NCBI GenBank assembly: GCA_002189035.1
Contig: CM007991.1
Span: 3,162,001 to 3,226,000 of the forward strand
Length of the DNA stretch: 64,000 nt
Direction of reading: 5' to 3'
Source: Utricularia gibba
Taxonomy: Eukaryota > Streptophyta > Magnoliopsida > Lamiales > Lentibulariaceae
Position numbers and translations under genes: made by a program. Positions 44,101 through 56,505 of this stretch are shown here, one piece after another. Under the pieces are notes generated by a model. The model was not told the DNA's origin, ran no database searches, and saw only the letters and a list, made by a program, of their open reading frames with translations. How positions within the stretch are numbered: the first letter of the stretch is position 1; every line of letters starts with the position of its first letter.

Positions 44101-46244
44101 AATGGATGATGCTGTTCAATTCTTGTATGATTCTCATAAGCAGAGAATAGAAATGCGAAAATCAATGGAAAAACTTAGACAGTATTATTAATATTGCTCT
44201 AAATCGCCAACAAACGATACAGAATACATGCATTCATTTAAAGTATATCACCAATCATATAAAATGTCACCAGGAATGACCTGAAAAGTTCATAATGCAC
44301 TCCGATAATACTGAAAAAATCATCAAAATACTTTCATGTAGAATGTCTTCAAATCAAAGTTTTTCAGTTTTTAGTTCAAAAAGAATTAGAGCCACTAGTT
44401 TACAGTCTACCTTAGTTACAGCATTGTAGTAATATCTCCGACCATCATTCATGTGGACAAGCATCCAGTTAGTGTTAGCGAGTCTCTCCCTGGTGATGTA
44501 CAACATAATAAGAAACCACACTTCATATCCATACGAAGAGCCAAAAGAATCAATATATTTTTACATTAACACCCCGCAGCACAATTAGGATACCCAATGA
44601 AGAACCATCACGTTGCATCTTTTTAATCAGTTTAAAAAAAAATGGAAGGGCGAATGAAGCATTTCAACTCCATTCCCAACAAAACCACACACAAAAGTTA
44701 TGCCAAAACTATAACTATATGTGTGGATTTTTTAGGTGTCTCATTTCTCTACTGTACGGCAGAATCATCAAAAAATTGAGGATGGCGACCCAGGACGAAA
44801 CATTTATTAGATATCACGAGAAACTAAGCCACTAACAGGGACTATTATATGAATCTGAAGGAGAAATTTGATAACCAACAAAAGTTTGCAACCTTTTTTT
44901 TTGGTTGGTAACTCACCAGGAAACAGGTTTTGATTGCATCTCTGCATTATCAGGCTGTATCCATAAGAATAAGTACATCAAACTCTCCAAAAAAAAAGGT
45001 AAAATTGAAGTAACAGTCCAAATGAGGCTCATAAAATGTGACAATGCGAATATGCAGATCACAATCATGACTGTCATCTGAATAAAAGTACAAAAAGGTA
45101 CTGTAAATTCCTGCAATAACGGGATAGACATTGGGATACCTCTTCTTTAAAACCAGATGGTTTCTCATAAGTAGATTGCCCAGTTAGCGCATTATAATAA
45201 TAGGCGATCCCAGACTCAGTCTTGTGCATTGTCCAAGCATCCGTTTTTTCCTTCTTAACAGCATCATCTTTGGTTTCAGAATGAAGATGCCAAATCACAA
45301 GACATAAAATTTTTAATACATGATATGGAGCACAAGAGTAGAGGTTCAAATGTATTACGGGCTTACCAGTCACAGCAAGCCAACTTCCATGTCCAGAATT
45401 GCTGAATGACTTCTGCTGAGCAACAATGGAAGGTGCATTGGACCCATTTACAGATACTATCGGAGAAACTCCAGGAGGCTGAACATCAGGAAATGAGACA
45501 GAATGTGTTCGGGACTGGGGAGGGATGGGACTTGCCCCTTTAAACCCAGCAACATAAGCTGAAAACGGTGGTCTAGACAAACCAGAAGCGGGCTGCAACC
45601 ACTGGACAGGAGGCCCAGCTTGCTGAGATGGATGTGGATACATGCTGACAGTATTCTGAATCATCGCAGGTCCAGTAAAAACAGCAGGTGTTGGTGCATA
45701 GCCCCTTAAAGCTGCAGTGGAATCTATACCGGGAGCCTGGATAGAGGAATTTAAAGGACACACAGAAGAAGATATTAATGAAGCACCAGCAGTCACAGGA
45801 GTACTTGACATACTTGATTTAGGATAACTAAGCTGAGAAGTAAATGGTGCAAGAGCTGCATTAGGTATAAATGCTCCCGCTGCTTGAGAAGCATCAGCTT
45901 CCACATGCTACAGCACCAAAAAAAATCCATGTAATACAAGTCATGTTTTTTAGTGTACATATTGCTCTAGCATAAAGCAACCATGTGAGTTATCGAGTTA
46001 TTAGAAATAACAACTTTCACATCCATTTAACACAAGACTCCTCAATGATAAACTTGAGACAAGAAAGTGATATCAATATATTTAGAATTTAACAAGAAAA
46101 AAAAAGCGAACGAGCAAAGAAAGTGCATACATTTATAGGACTTTGGTCCATCAGATTTGACGTTGCATTTCCATTGACAGAATTGCTTCCAATATGTGAA
46201 GGATTGCCTTCAGTGGCCTCACCAGCGGGTCTGGGTAGAACCAT
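41144..46244 (-). CDS. PRP40C: Pre-mRNA-processing protein 40C (WW and FF domains)
   Basis: Fourteen exons: 46244-46131, 45907-45367, 45267-45140, 44954-44917, 44489-44411, 44090-43617, 43517-43434, 43341-43201, 43095-42989, 42888-42765, 42464-42324, 42159-42013, 41761-41639, 41452-41144; 849 residues. Links RNA polymerase II to the spliceosome: WW domains bind Pro-rich motifs and FF domains bind phosphorylated CTD. A Pro/Ser-rich head is followed by two WW domains ([41 protein letters not shown]), an acidic Ser run ([13 protein letters not shown]) and five or six FF repeats (for example [36 protein letters not shown]). Fits TCERG1-like PRP40C (At3g19840) rather than PRP40A/B. First ATG at 46244; a 5'-untranslated exon near 46800-46930 is likely. 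Confidence 0.9.
43596..43613 (-). repeat. Poly-G (18) next to a PRP40C splice donor
   Basis: The intron after exon 6 of PRP40C begins GTA and then 18 C on the transcribed strand. Length in the assembly is likely uncertain. Confidence 0.85.
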
Positions 46245-47387
46245 TATCCGTAAAAAAAGCCCAACTTCAAACGACTTAAGATGTGGCAAGATACAATAGA
46301 CGAGAGGTAGAATGGGCGGGCAAGATAAGCCCTTTATCCTGTCCAACTCACAACAGTTGCAAGTGTACTGAAACAAAAGATTAAAATGTCACCAAAATAT
46401 GATAGCTATAACTAGAAGATATCAAGCGCCACAACGGTTTAGAAAAATAACTGGTGGAAAACTGGATACAAACTATCTTGCTATCCGACCACTCAATTCG
46501 ATTGGAAAAGCAAGACCCAATTTTCTCGTTCACCGAAACGCAGCGTTAAAGTCAACGTGTATTTCACCTCCCACCCCGTAGGAAGAGTCATATTTCATTG
46601 ACTTACCATTCCCAACGGGATTCGCTAACATGAAGCACGCATTCTCAATGGGGCAGCCCTTACACAACAGACAACCTACTTACGTTAAAACTATATAAAA
46701 CATGTACGTTCGCGTTTAACTAGAAAGTAGCAAGCAAAACAAGATTCCCGAACCCTCAGCAATACTAGCTGCTGATCGCCGGCGTAAAATCTCTCTTGCA
46801 ATAAAATACGCACCAGGATAAGGTACCTGCGCTAATACGGCAGGTCCGGCGGCGACAAGAAGATTGTTGCAATCGACGAAACCAATTACGAACTCCTGGA
46901 GCGAAACAAGGTTTTTGGGGGAGAATTGAGGAGAGAAGGCGCAGTAAAGATCTCTAGCTGATCTTTTTTTTAATTTTAAATAATATTCGGAAAGCTCTGG
47001 TAAATTTATTTCAAAATATCTCACTAAATCCAGATATAAAATTAATTAATATATTTTAGAAGATGGGCTTCTGATGATTTATGTGAAATAACAAATAAGC
47101 CCTTCTGTTCATCATCTCATCCCCAATGATTTGGGGTACAGACGTCATTTCTTTTGCCAATGGGCTTATGTTTACCACTGTAATAATGCTGACATTCAAT
47201 CTGAAGGTAGTGATCACTACTGAAGAATGGGGAAATTTGTTGAAGAGTCGACGAGGGTAAATTGGGGTTCGGATTCCCACATCGTAGCTTACAAAAAGGA
47301 GAGTCTTTGGTGGATTGGAGTTGGGTTGGTCTGTCGCTTTTACGGGGAAGACTCATTTTTCTAGCAGGAAACGGATGGGAAGTGGAG
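46245..47387. promoter_or_regulatory. Divergent promoter PRP40C / CCX
   Basis: 1.1 kb between diverging ATGs. A non-coding first exon of PRP40C probably lies at 46800-46930 with a donor at GGTACCTTATCC (near 46826) and a leader intron to about 46250. The CCX leader would fill about 47200-47387. Open frames in this spacer start with non-ATG codons and show no motifs. Confidence 0.45.
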
Positions 47388-49335
47388 ATGGTGGAAGAAG
47401 CCTATACAGTAGGATGGCAAAGACGACAAATTTATGATGTAGATTCACACTCTAATGGCATGGCCGTCAAAGGTATCCTCAAAACCGCCGGAGTCCTTGT
47501 GTTTCTCCTCGCTTCCCTCTTGTTCTTTATCCTTCTTCCCCGTTCTCCTACCGACCACCCTTTTCAGGGGAGATCACTTCTGGTGACCTCCGTTCCAAAA
47601 TGCACCGTTTCCAATTTCACCTCTACAGATGGCTTGCTAAACTACTCCGCTGTACACCTGTGCTTGTTTGGGGGAAAATTATTTCTCTCCGTCCCCATAC
47701 TCGGCCTGATTCTCCTCTTGCAGTTCTATATCTTAGTCATAACCGCGCAGCATCGCTTCTCAGTAGTTGTCAACAAGCTCTCGACCCATTTAAATCTTTC
47801 TCCTTCAATGGGCGCGGTCACCCTTTTGTCTCTCGGTAACGGTGCTCCTGATGTGTTTTCATCCGTTGCTGCTGTCAGTGGAGGGCAACCTCGAACTGGG
47901 TTTGGGGCGATTCTTTCGGCTGGGACTTTTGTCTCAGCGTTTGTAGTCGGATTTGTAGCTATTCATGCGGCTCCTTTTGCTGTCGACCCTGCGCCCTTTA
48001 TAAGGGATGTTATGTTTTATCTAACTGCTGCATTGTTTATGTTCTATGTTTACTTGAGTGCTGAGATTTACGTGTGGCAGGCTGTTGGTTTTCTTTTGTA
48101 TTATATTTTTTTTGTGGGTATCGTTTTCTTTATGGATTTGGGATATAATGGTAATGCGTCGGAGAAGAATAGCCTTGTGATTGTCACGAATGTGGAGAAG
48201 GGAACAAGTAAAGAGATGAAGGAGATGGATATTGAAAATCGAGAATTTATTGGTATGCCAGGAATGAGAAGTAAACAGAGCGGATTCTTGAAGTTCTTGA
48301 AAAAGGTAGAATCTTTTGTTTTTCACCTCGTGATTTTTTTTTTTTGAGCGCTTACATGAGGTTGTGATAACATGAAGAACGCTATTTTCATTTTGATCCA
48401 ACTTGATCTCGTTGCCTGTTATTTTGTTTTAGCTTGCAGTTCTGGTGCATCTTCAAGTTTTTATGTCAATAAAGGATTGTTTTAAGCTTTATCCTGTACT
48501 TGAAACTTTGATGCAGTTTACTTAACTGTGTTACTGAGCTTGACGGGTTAAGGATGCTTTCTCTCTGTTTCAGGTGGCATACATTTGGGAAGTTCCAGTT
48601 TGGACGCTTTTGAAACTAACCATCCCTGAAACTTCAGGCTCAGAATGGAGCAGATTCTATCAGTCTGCCAATATTGTCCTTTGTCCCCTTCTACTTCTCT
48701 ACTCCTGCAAGTCATTTATGTCCTTTAATCATCCAGTAATGTTTCTTCTACCAAATGCCCACATCCCTCTTTGGCTCATTGCACTCTTTGGAAGCTCCTC
48801 GTTAGCTATTCTTCATTACATAATTGAGAAAGAACCTCCAAAATCTGATCAAATCTCCACACTAATGGTTGCCTTCGTCATGAGTGTCTTCTGGATTTCC
48901 ACCACAGCTGGTGAACTTCTAAACTGTCTGGCTGCCTTGTCCAATCTCCTGAAGCTGCCACAATCACTTCTCGGGCTCACAGTCCTCGCTTGGGGGAACT
49001 CAGTTGGTGATCTGGTTGCTGATGTTGCTGTTGCTAAAGCCGGTCGGCCAGCTATGGCCATGGCTGGCTGCTTCGCTGGGCCGATGTTCAACATGCTTTT
49101 CGGGCTCGGAACTGCACTCACCATTCAAACGGTGAACAGTTTCCCTGAAGCATATGTGCTACATTTCCATCTGAGCATTGTTGTCGCATTTGTGTTTCTG
49201 ATGTTGAGCTTGATGGGGTCTTTACTGGTTGTCACTTGGTGCAGATTCAGAGTTCCCAAGTCCTGGGGGCTTTGTCTGGTTGCCCTTTACGTAGTTTTCA
49301 TGGGTGTCAGCCTTGTTCTCGCCAATTTTACTTAA
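47388..49335 (+). CDS. CCX: Cation/calcium exchanger (CCX family, CCX5-like)
   Basis: Two exons, 47388-48305 and 48574-49335; 559 residues. A K+-dependent-type Na+/Ca2+ exchanger relative moving cations across endomembranes or the plasma membrane. About 12 hydrophobic segments with a hydrophilic central loop (KGTSKEMKEMDIENRE). The two alpha repeats are clear: SLGNGAPDVFSSVAAVSGG and LAWGNSVGDLVADVAVAKAG, holding the acidic residues that bind the ion. The layout is closest to Arabidopsis CCX5 (At1g08960, CAX11). The start given is the longest ATG frame; an ATG at 47460 would put the first hydrophobic segment right at the N-terminus and may be the true start. The intron falls in the loop. Followed 243 bases later by SPC3 on the same strand. 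Confidence 0.9.
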
Positions 49336-49578
49336 TATCAAGATGCTTACACAAGGAATCACGTTAAAGATTTGATCTTTATAGGCTGATTTTGTGAATC
49401 ACATTAACATTAAATGATAAGCGGTTTATGTAAGAATTCCAACTAAATTCTTAATTGGGAAGGGAATCGAGAATCGAAGGGGATCTCTTTTACTGTTATT
49501 GAAAGTGTATCATCGGCGCTACTCGACCAGCATAAGTTTTGTCTATGTTACTAACGTTCCTGTATTGAAGGTAAAAAG

Positions 49579-50803
49579 ATGCATTCATTTGTGTACAGGG
49601 CGAATGCTCTACTCACCTTCGCCCTCACTGTTCTCGGGCTGATGTGCATCACGGTCTCCTTCTCCGACTATTTTAATTCGCCGTCTCCCACATCGCAAGT
49701 CCAAGTAAGCCCTTTTTCTCATATTTTCTTCTTTTTTCGTGGGTTCGCTTTCTCATTGATGTCTCTAATCTGGGGATTTTTTTTCTATGGGAGATTTAGA
49801 TACTGAATGTCAGTGGCTTCCGGAAAAATCGAGATGGTAATGACGAGGTAATTCATCTACTTGATCCTGGGAGATGTCGATTTCAGAGCTTCATGGTTGA
49901 AAAGGATTCTTGTCTGATCTTGAAAGATTGGATTTAGTTTTTTCGTCTGCATTCTGTCTCGTCTCTTTGCATTTCGAAAATGACGGCATTTGTGCTGCAG
50001 GTCACCTTGAAAATGAACATATCAACGAACTTGCAATCCCTTTTTACTTGGAATACAAAACAGGTTTCCATTTTACTGCGTAAGATGTGTGGCTTTTCTG
50101 TGCATACAAGGAGTATGGATTCAACTAGACCGAATTGACATTTGAATTTCGTTCATTGCCATGAAAATCTAACAGCAAAACAGGCTTCCAAAGTTTCTTG
50201 CTCTTTGAAATTGCTTAATTTTTAAGGGATATGTGATGTCATATGTGATTTTCTCTGTTCTTCAAAATCTCATTGAACTGTTCTGTGTTTTACAAGTGAT
50301 CACCGTTCATGGATTTACAGGTGTTTGTATTTTTAACAGCAGAGTATGATACTCCCAAAAATGCGCTCAATCAGGTATTACGTTTGTCACCCAGAGGCTT
50401 CTTGTGTCCTGAGTTTTGCTTCACTTGCTAATAACACCATCAAGTATTTGGGAGCCGTAAAAATCCTAAAAGCATTCTACAGATTTCTTTGTGGGACAGA
50501 ATTATACCATCCAAAGAACAAGCTAAATTCTGGATTGAAACAAAGAACAATTACCGCTTTGTTGATCAAGTGAGTGTCTGTGCTAATGCTCATTTTTATG
50601 TTGTAGCTTTTATGTGCTCATGATACCTGTTTCTGCTTTGTCCCCAAATATCTCAGGGTAGGAACCTGCGTGGTAAAGACTTCAACCTGACATTGCATTG
50701 GCATGTCATGCCAAAGGTCGGCATGACAATTGCTGATAAAATAGTTATGACTGGCTTCCGGTTGCCTGATTCTTACACAAGGGAGTCCAGAAAGTCATCT
50801 TAG
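49579..50803 (+). CDS. SPC3: Signal peptidase complex subunit 3 (SPC22/23)
   Basis: Six exons: 49579-49704, 49800-49847, 50001-50063, 50321-50374, 50483-50569, 50657-50803; 174 residues, the usual length. An accessory subunit of the ER signal peptidase, essential for cleaving signal peptides. It has one N-terminal membrane anchor ([19 protein letters not shown]) and a lumenal domain with the family motifs [56 protein letters not shown] and the [13 protein letters not shown] stretch. All phases agree. In Arabidopsis SPC3 (At3g05230) is close to an aldehyde reductase (At3g05260), and a gene of that type also lies a few kb away here. Confidence 0.93.
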
Positions 50804-51201
50804 TTGTTCTGGAGGCATGTTGGAACCGGCACTGCATATTTTTCAACTTCTAAAAGGACTCGGTTCCATTTTGGCCCCCCTCTGCTTGCATGTCATACAG
50901 CAGACCTTACTGTATTGAAACATTAGGCACCGGAATACTCCTCATTTTCTAGGCTTAAGTCTAATGTTTCATGATAGAATTTGTTCATTATTATGGATTA
51001 ACCAGCACTACCTCGTTGGGATTGTGCTTTTTCATGAACTTGTTTTGCTGTAAAGATCTCCATCTACTGCAGATATCTATGGAGTCTGGCCTAATCATAA
51101 GGGTCGCCCGGGGAAGAAAACCAACTGATTTGTAAGTCATATTTACAGCAGTAAAAAATCATAGAGTAATTCAATGACAACCAAAACCCCTATATCCTTG
51201 C
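50804..51201. other. Convergent 3' region SPC3 / aspartyl protease 1
   Basis: 398 bases between facing stops, holding both 3' untranslated regions. No further gene recognised. Confidence 0.5.
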
Positions 51202-53601
51202 TCATGAAGAAAGAATCAGCAAGTGAATGGCAAAAATGGAATGTACTAATAACTTGGTGACTCTGGAAACCAGTAATGTACCCAGGCTGCTGCTGGCAAC
51301 ATGGTCCGAAGGATGTGTTTGTGGTGTGGGTGATGCAGGCGGAGAAAGATTTCTGTGGGTGGGCGTCTTCTCTGGTTGCCAGTTAGACGGTGGAGAAGGA
51401 TGGTTGCGGTTGTCAGGAACAGGTAGAGTGCTAGAACCATTCGTTGAAGAAATGGAATCACTGCCTGAAACCCCATCAATCAGAATGATCAGTATGGATT
51501 TACAGTAGCAGCAGAAGAAGTGAGAACAACTCACAATCCGAGTCCTTCCAGCCAAAAACATTCCTTTCCCTGTCGAAGACGATGCGGTAGCCCGTCATGA
51601 AATTTTCTGCACATTGTATTCATGAATTAGCTTATCTTGTTGAAAACATCACAGGGAGGAAGGTCAAGTGCAACTGAAAGGGATCATGTTATGAGTTTGA
51701 TGATACTCACGTCCAATTATATTAAAGTTTTCACTTTTGACAACAGCCAAGCAGTAAGCATAGCCGCCCTGCAAAAACCAGATAAATTCACATCCCATGA
51801 TACTGCATTGAATATAAGTAGCTTGATCTTTACCGGGCGGGGAATCACGATAGTTGGTGCCTTGACAAACATTTGATCCCCTCCTTGCATAGTCAAGTTC
51901 AAGTTGGGAATGAAGTAACTATCTTGAGTTGCACTGCAAAGCACAGAAACAATGAAGGCTTAGAACCGTCATGAAGCCCACAGTTGTGTCTGGAACAGTG
52001 TGTGAGAGTAGTGTCATCATCTTACTTTAGTTCATAGCAATAATCAAAAATAATCTCGGTAGTAGGGGTATAGCGTGGCTCATTGACTTGAGAATCGAAC
52101 TAGACAAGATCAAAAAGCAAGCTTTATACACTTTGTTAGAAGATTAAAAGAATCCAGAGACTCGGGGAACTTACCCCCTGCACAATGATGGAGTATGCTG
52201 GATCATTGAAGTAAGTGAATGAGGTTCCTGAGTCAAAGATCACGGTGAACTCCCTCTCTGCTAAGTTATCCCCAATAACTATTTGCGTTACTGTGACGTT
52301 GTATGTTGCACTGAAATGAGAAACCACAAGCTTCAGTAAAAAGTCCAAACAAACGGAATGGATTCAGTGATGATGATTAAGCACCAATGCACATGATGTC
52401 TGATGAGTTACCGGAGATCTTTGAGGTTAAATGGAGTGGTTTTCTGGTCTGCAGCTCCTTTATCGCCAAAATCGATTCTTCCAAGTCCATTGGGTCCAAA
52501 ACACATAGAGAAAGAATTGGATGCTAGTCCACTGTTAGCTATAATGCTAGGGACAGAAACATTGTCCATGCCAAGCCCAAGTAGACCATTAATAGCAGCT
52601 GCATCCAAGAAATCACCAGTCTGAATCATCCCACATCTGAAATGAAACCAGAGGGATTTAGGAGTGAGCTGCAAGTTTAAGAATGCAAAGACTATGCAAG
52701 TGTCAGACATCATGCACCAACCCCAGTGTTATTGGAACCTCGATCTCCCTCTGTAGATCGCCGCCCATTGCCAAGTGCAGAACATCATCAACCAATATCC
52801 CTGTGGTGGAGGTGTTGCCTGAAAGATACACCTCTTGATATGCACAAGCATCAAGTGATGCAGAGCAGCCTCGTCTCCATCCACAAGCCGTGCTGTTGCA
52901 CGGAACTGGGGTGCCCGTTCTAGATGCACTAGGACTGTATATGTTGAGATCCAGTACCTGCTTTCTTAAACAGGGTACTTAAAACTTGAAGAAATGATCT
53001 TTTGTATCAGAAATAAAATGTTATACAAAGCACGTACTTGTCCGGAATTCGTCGTCATGCGGCGAGGGCAGTCGGTACAGTCACACGGCAACCAGAAGAG
53101 GTCACTCCCGGTATCCAGTGCAACAAGGAATGACAACGGAGGGGTTCCAATAGTAACAAGCGAATAGTGTAAGCTGCAAAAACTCGGAAAACAACTTGAG
53201 ATCAGCAAGCTACAGATGGAAACATCAGTCGAGAACAACTGAAATATGGTAAAACCGACTAAAGGCCAGAAATGAACACCAAAACTAAGAGAAAAGATAA
53301 CATACAATCCAAATGAACTGAGACTCAAAGTCTCATTCCCACCGGCAAATGTGAGGATGGATTCATTTTCCGGGCCACCGACGAGACGACGGCCCCTGAA
53401 GAACCGATCCCGGTTCGCCAAGGCGGCGTAGTAATCAAGGGAACCCCTCTCCGGCAGCCCATCGAGGGACAAGAAATCCTTAACAGTATCGGAATACCTA
53501 TGGTGCACATCAAACCCAAGAGTTCCAAAAGCGGAACTGCTTTTACAATTCACCCAACAAGCGAAAACCATCAAAATCAAGGTACTTGGCATGGTACCCA
53601 T
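51202..53601 (-). CDS. A1-family aspartyl protease, tandem copy 1 (membrane/GPI-tethered)
   Basis: Ten exons: 53601-53306, 53173-53038, 52957-52722, 52636-52412, 52310-52175, 52099-52026, 51933-51834, 51768-51711, 51606-51535, 51464-51202; 531 residues. Secreted pepsin-like protease of the plant nepenthesin-like group. N-terminal signal peptide, short prosegment (GFDVHHRYSDTVKDFLSLDG), first catalytic motif DTGS (VALDTGSDLFWLPCDC), second DSGT (IFDSGTSFTYF), and a Pro/Ser/Asn tail with a C-terminal hydrophobic stretch (LLVHSIFAIHLLILSS) suggesting a GPI anchor. Catalytic motifs and many Cys residues are intact. Tandem neighbour of the copy at 54111-56505: same ten exons and phases, and most exons identical in length. 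The start is the first ATG and matches the duplicate. Confidence 0.92.
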
Positions 53602-54110
53602 TGCTGATTTCTCCTAATACCCCTTCAAATATAGGATCTAAACCCCCAAAATCCCTCCCCTAACACCAGATTAAAACGGGAAAGGATGGTCGTTCGCTTC
53701 ACTTCACCACTGTAATTTCAGTACAAAATGCAGCAGGCCGGAGTCAAATTCCAGTCGTCACTACCACGAAAAAGTGGAAGGTGAACCAGCAAGAGAAATG
53801 ACTACCATTCTCATTTTCAACCTTAAAAAGTTCAAAACCTCTTTCTAACAAAAGAAGGAACCACATTCCAATTGTGGTAACCAGTAATCATAATTAATTA
53901 TTGTAAAAGTGATATTAATTACACCTAATTAAATCTGGATTAATAATTTAAGGAATATTTTAAAAGAAAAATAATAAGAATAACAACAGATCTGACTGTT
54001 GAATGAACTCATTTGTACATTGAATCAGAAGCAAGTTGTTCTGTGCCTATACCTTGTAGTTTCATGAAGAGAACCGTTATTTTACAGGTATGGAAACTCT
54101 GTGCCATAGC
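53602..54110. other. Spacer between the two aspartyl proteases
   Basis: 509 bases holding the promoter of copy 1 and the 3' untranslated region of copy 2, both minus strand. AT-rich from 53870 to 53990. No gene fragment left over from the duplication was seen. Confidence 0.45.
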
Positions 54111-56505
54111 TCACGAAGGAAGAAGGATCATGGCGTGAAGGGCGAAGAGAGAAAGCAGTAGTATTCCTATAAGCTTGTTGCCTGCGGAGCCCAGTAATGA
54201 ACCAGCGCTGTTGCTGGGAACTGAAACTGATGAAGGGGGTGTCTGGGATGGAAGTGGGGAAAGATTTCCGTAAGTGGGGGTCTTCTCCGGTTGCCAGGTG
54301 GAGGGGGACGGAGCATCGGAGTTGCTGCGGTTGTGGTGCACCGGAAAAGTGCTGGAGCCATTGGTTGAGGAGACGGAGTCACTGCCTGAAAGGCCCGGAA
54401 CGAGAATGATCAGTTGAGAATAGAGGGAGAGAAGTTGAGAGACTGAGTTTACTCACAATCAGAATCTTTCCAGCCAAGAACGTTCCTTTCCCTGTCGAAT
54501 ACAATGCGGTAACCAGTCATGAAGTTTTCTGCACACATTGTGTTCGACCATTAGCTTATGTGGTAAAGGAAGTGGAGAAGGCGACTGCATTGTGAGTATG
54601 AAGATACTCACGCCCGATTATATTCACATTTTCACTTTTGACAAGAGCCAGGCAGTACGCAAATCCCCCCTGTAAGAATGAGATAAAATCCAGTTCAATG
54701 CACAGCTTTGGATTTCAATGAACAAGGGGAATGCCTACCGGACGAGGAATAACGACAGTCGGTGCAATGACGAATATCTGATCCCCTCCTTGCATAGTTA
54801 AGTTCAAGTTGGGAATGGAGTAGCTATCTTGAGTTGCACTGCAGCGCAGAGAAACCATGTGAGCTTAGCTCCATTGTGAAGACTAAAGTTGTGCTTGGAA
54901 GTAACTTAGCTTCACTATATCACTCCACTTCTGTGTCAAACTGAAAATGGTGTTTAGGAAGGTTGCATCATCATCTTACCTGAGTTCATAGCAGTAGTTG
55001 AAAATAGTCTGTGTCTCCGGGATGTAGCGTGGCTCGTTGACAATTTGAGAATCAAACTGGATAAAATGAAGCAGATCAGATGTAAAGCCTTCGTTAGAGA
55101 ATGAACAAGGTCCTAAAAAGGCCAGAACTTACACTCTCCACAATAAAAGAGTAGGCTGGATCGTTCAAGTATGTGAATGAGGTCCCGGTATCGAAAATCA
55201 CCGTGAAATCTCTGTCTGTTGTGTTATCTCCCACAGCTATTTGTGTTACAGTGATGTTGTAAGTTGAACTGACATGATAAAAGGATAAGTATAAACGCCC
55301 AAATGAGATGGAATAAGATCATGGACAAGATTAAATACAAAGAATGAAGAGTTGTTACCGTGGATTCTGAATGTTAAACGGTGTTGTCTTCTGGTCTGCA
55401 GCCCCTTTATCCCGAAGTCGATTCTTCCAAGTCCGTTAGTTCCGAAGCACATGGAGAAAGAATTTGAAGCTAGTCCTCTGCGGGCTATGCTGCTAGGAAC
55501 AGAAAAACTCTCCATGCCAAGCCCAAGCAGACCATTAATGGCAGCTGCATCCAAGAAGTCACCTGTCTGAATCATCCCACATCTGAAAGCACAAGCCAGT
55601 GAGATTGAGTAATCAGCTGCAAGTTCAGCCATGAAAACTCCGCGAGGATGTAAACCATCATGAACTAAACTAACCCCAGAGTTATGGGAACATTGATCAC
55701 GCTTTGTGGCTGGCCATCCACTGCCAAATGCAGAACATCATCAACCAGTATCCCTGTGGTGGAGGTGTTTCCTGAGAGGTACACCTCTCGATAAGAACAA
55801 GCACCAAGTGATGCACTACAGCTTCGTCTCCGGCCACACGACTCACTGTTGCACGGAACTGGAGTTCCAGTGCTGGATGTACTTGGGCTGTATATATTGA
55901 GATCCACTACCTGCTTTGTTGAACATAGTGAGAGAGCTTGAAAGATTACACGGCAGCAAGAATAGGTCACTGTTAGCACCTACTCTTCCTGAAGAGGTTC
56001 TCAGAGTCTGAGGGCAGTCGGTACAATCACACGGCAACCAGAATAGATCACTTCCCGTGTCTAAAGCAACAAGAAATGATTGAGGAGGCGTTCCCACATC
56101 AACAAGCGAATAGTGTAAGCTGCAAAAACCCAGAAACGCTCGAGATCAGCAAGTCATGGATAAAAGTGAAACAATCCAACATCAAAAGCCAAGAGAAAAC
56201 TAAACATACAATCCTAAAGAGCTCAGCCTGAGAGTCTGATTCCCATCGGAAAAAGTGAGGATGGATTCATTGACCTGGTCGCCAGCGAGACGGCGGCCCT
56301 TGAAGAACCGATCACGGTGCGCCATCGCGGCGTAGTAATCAAGAGATCCCTTTTCCGGCAGCCCATCAAGGGATAAGAAATCTTTAACAGCATCAGAATA
56401 CCTATGGTGCACATCAAACCCAAAAGTCCCAAAAGCTGAACTGCCTTTACCATTCATCCAAAAGGCCAAGATCATCAAAATCAAGCTCCTTGGTACAATA
56501 CCCAT
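54111..56505 (-). CDS. A1-family aspartyl protease, tandem copy 2 (frameshifted in this sequence)
   Basis: Ten exons: 56505-56210, 56119-55984, 55910-55675, 55582-55359, 55268-55133, 55056-54980, 54838-54739, 54669-54612, 54528-54457, 54385-54111; 536 residues if repaired. Same role and layout as copy 1. Catalytic motifs are DTGS and DTGT (copy 1 has DSGT at the second site; both are active forms in the family). The tail is longer and ends in its own hydrophobic segment (LIGILLLSLFALHAMILLP). Exon 4 is 224 bases against 225 in copy 1: one base is missing at 55411-55413, shown by direct alignment with copy 1 at 52462-52470. The frame given stops soon after exon 4. The ATG at 56505 is chosen over 56529 because it aligns with copy 1. 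Confidence 0.9.
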
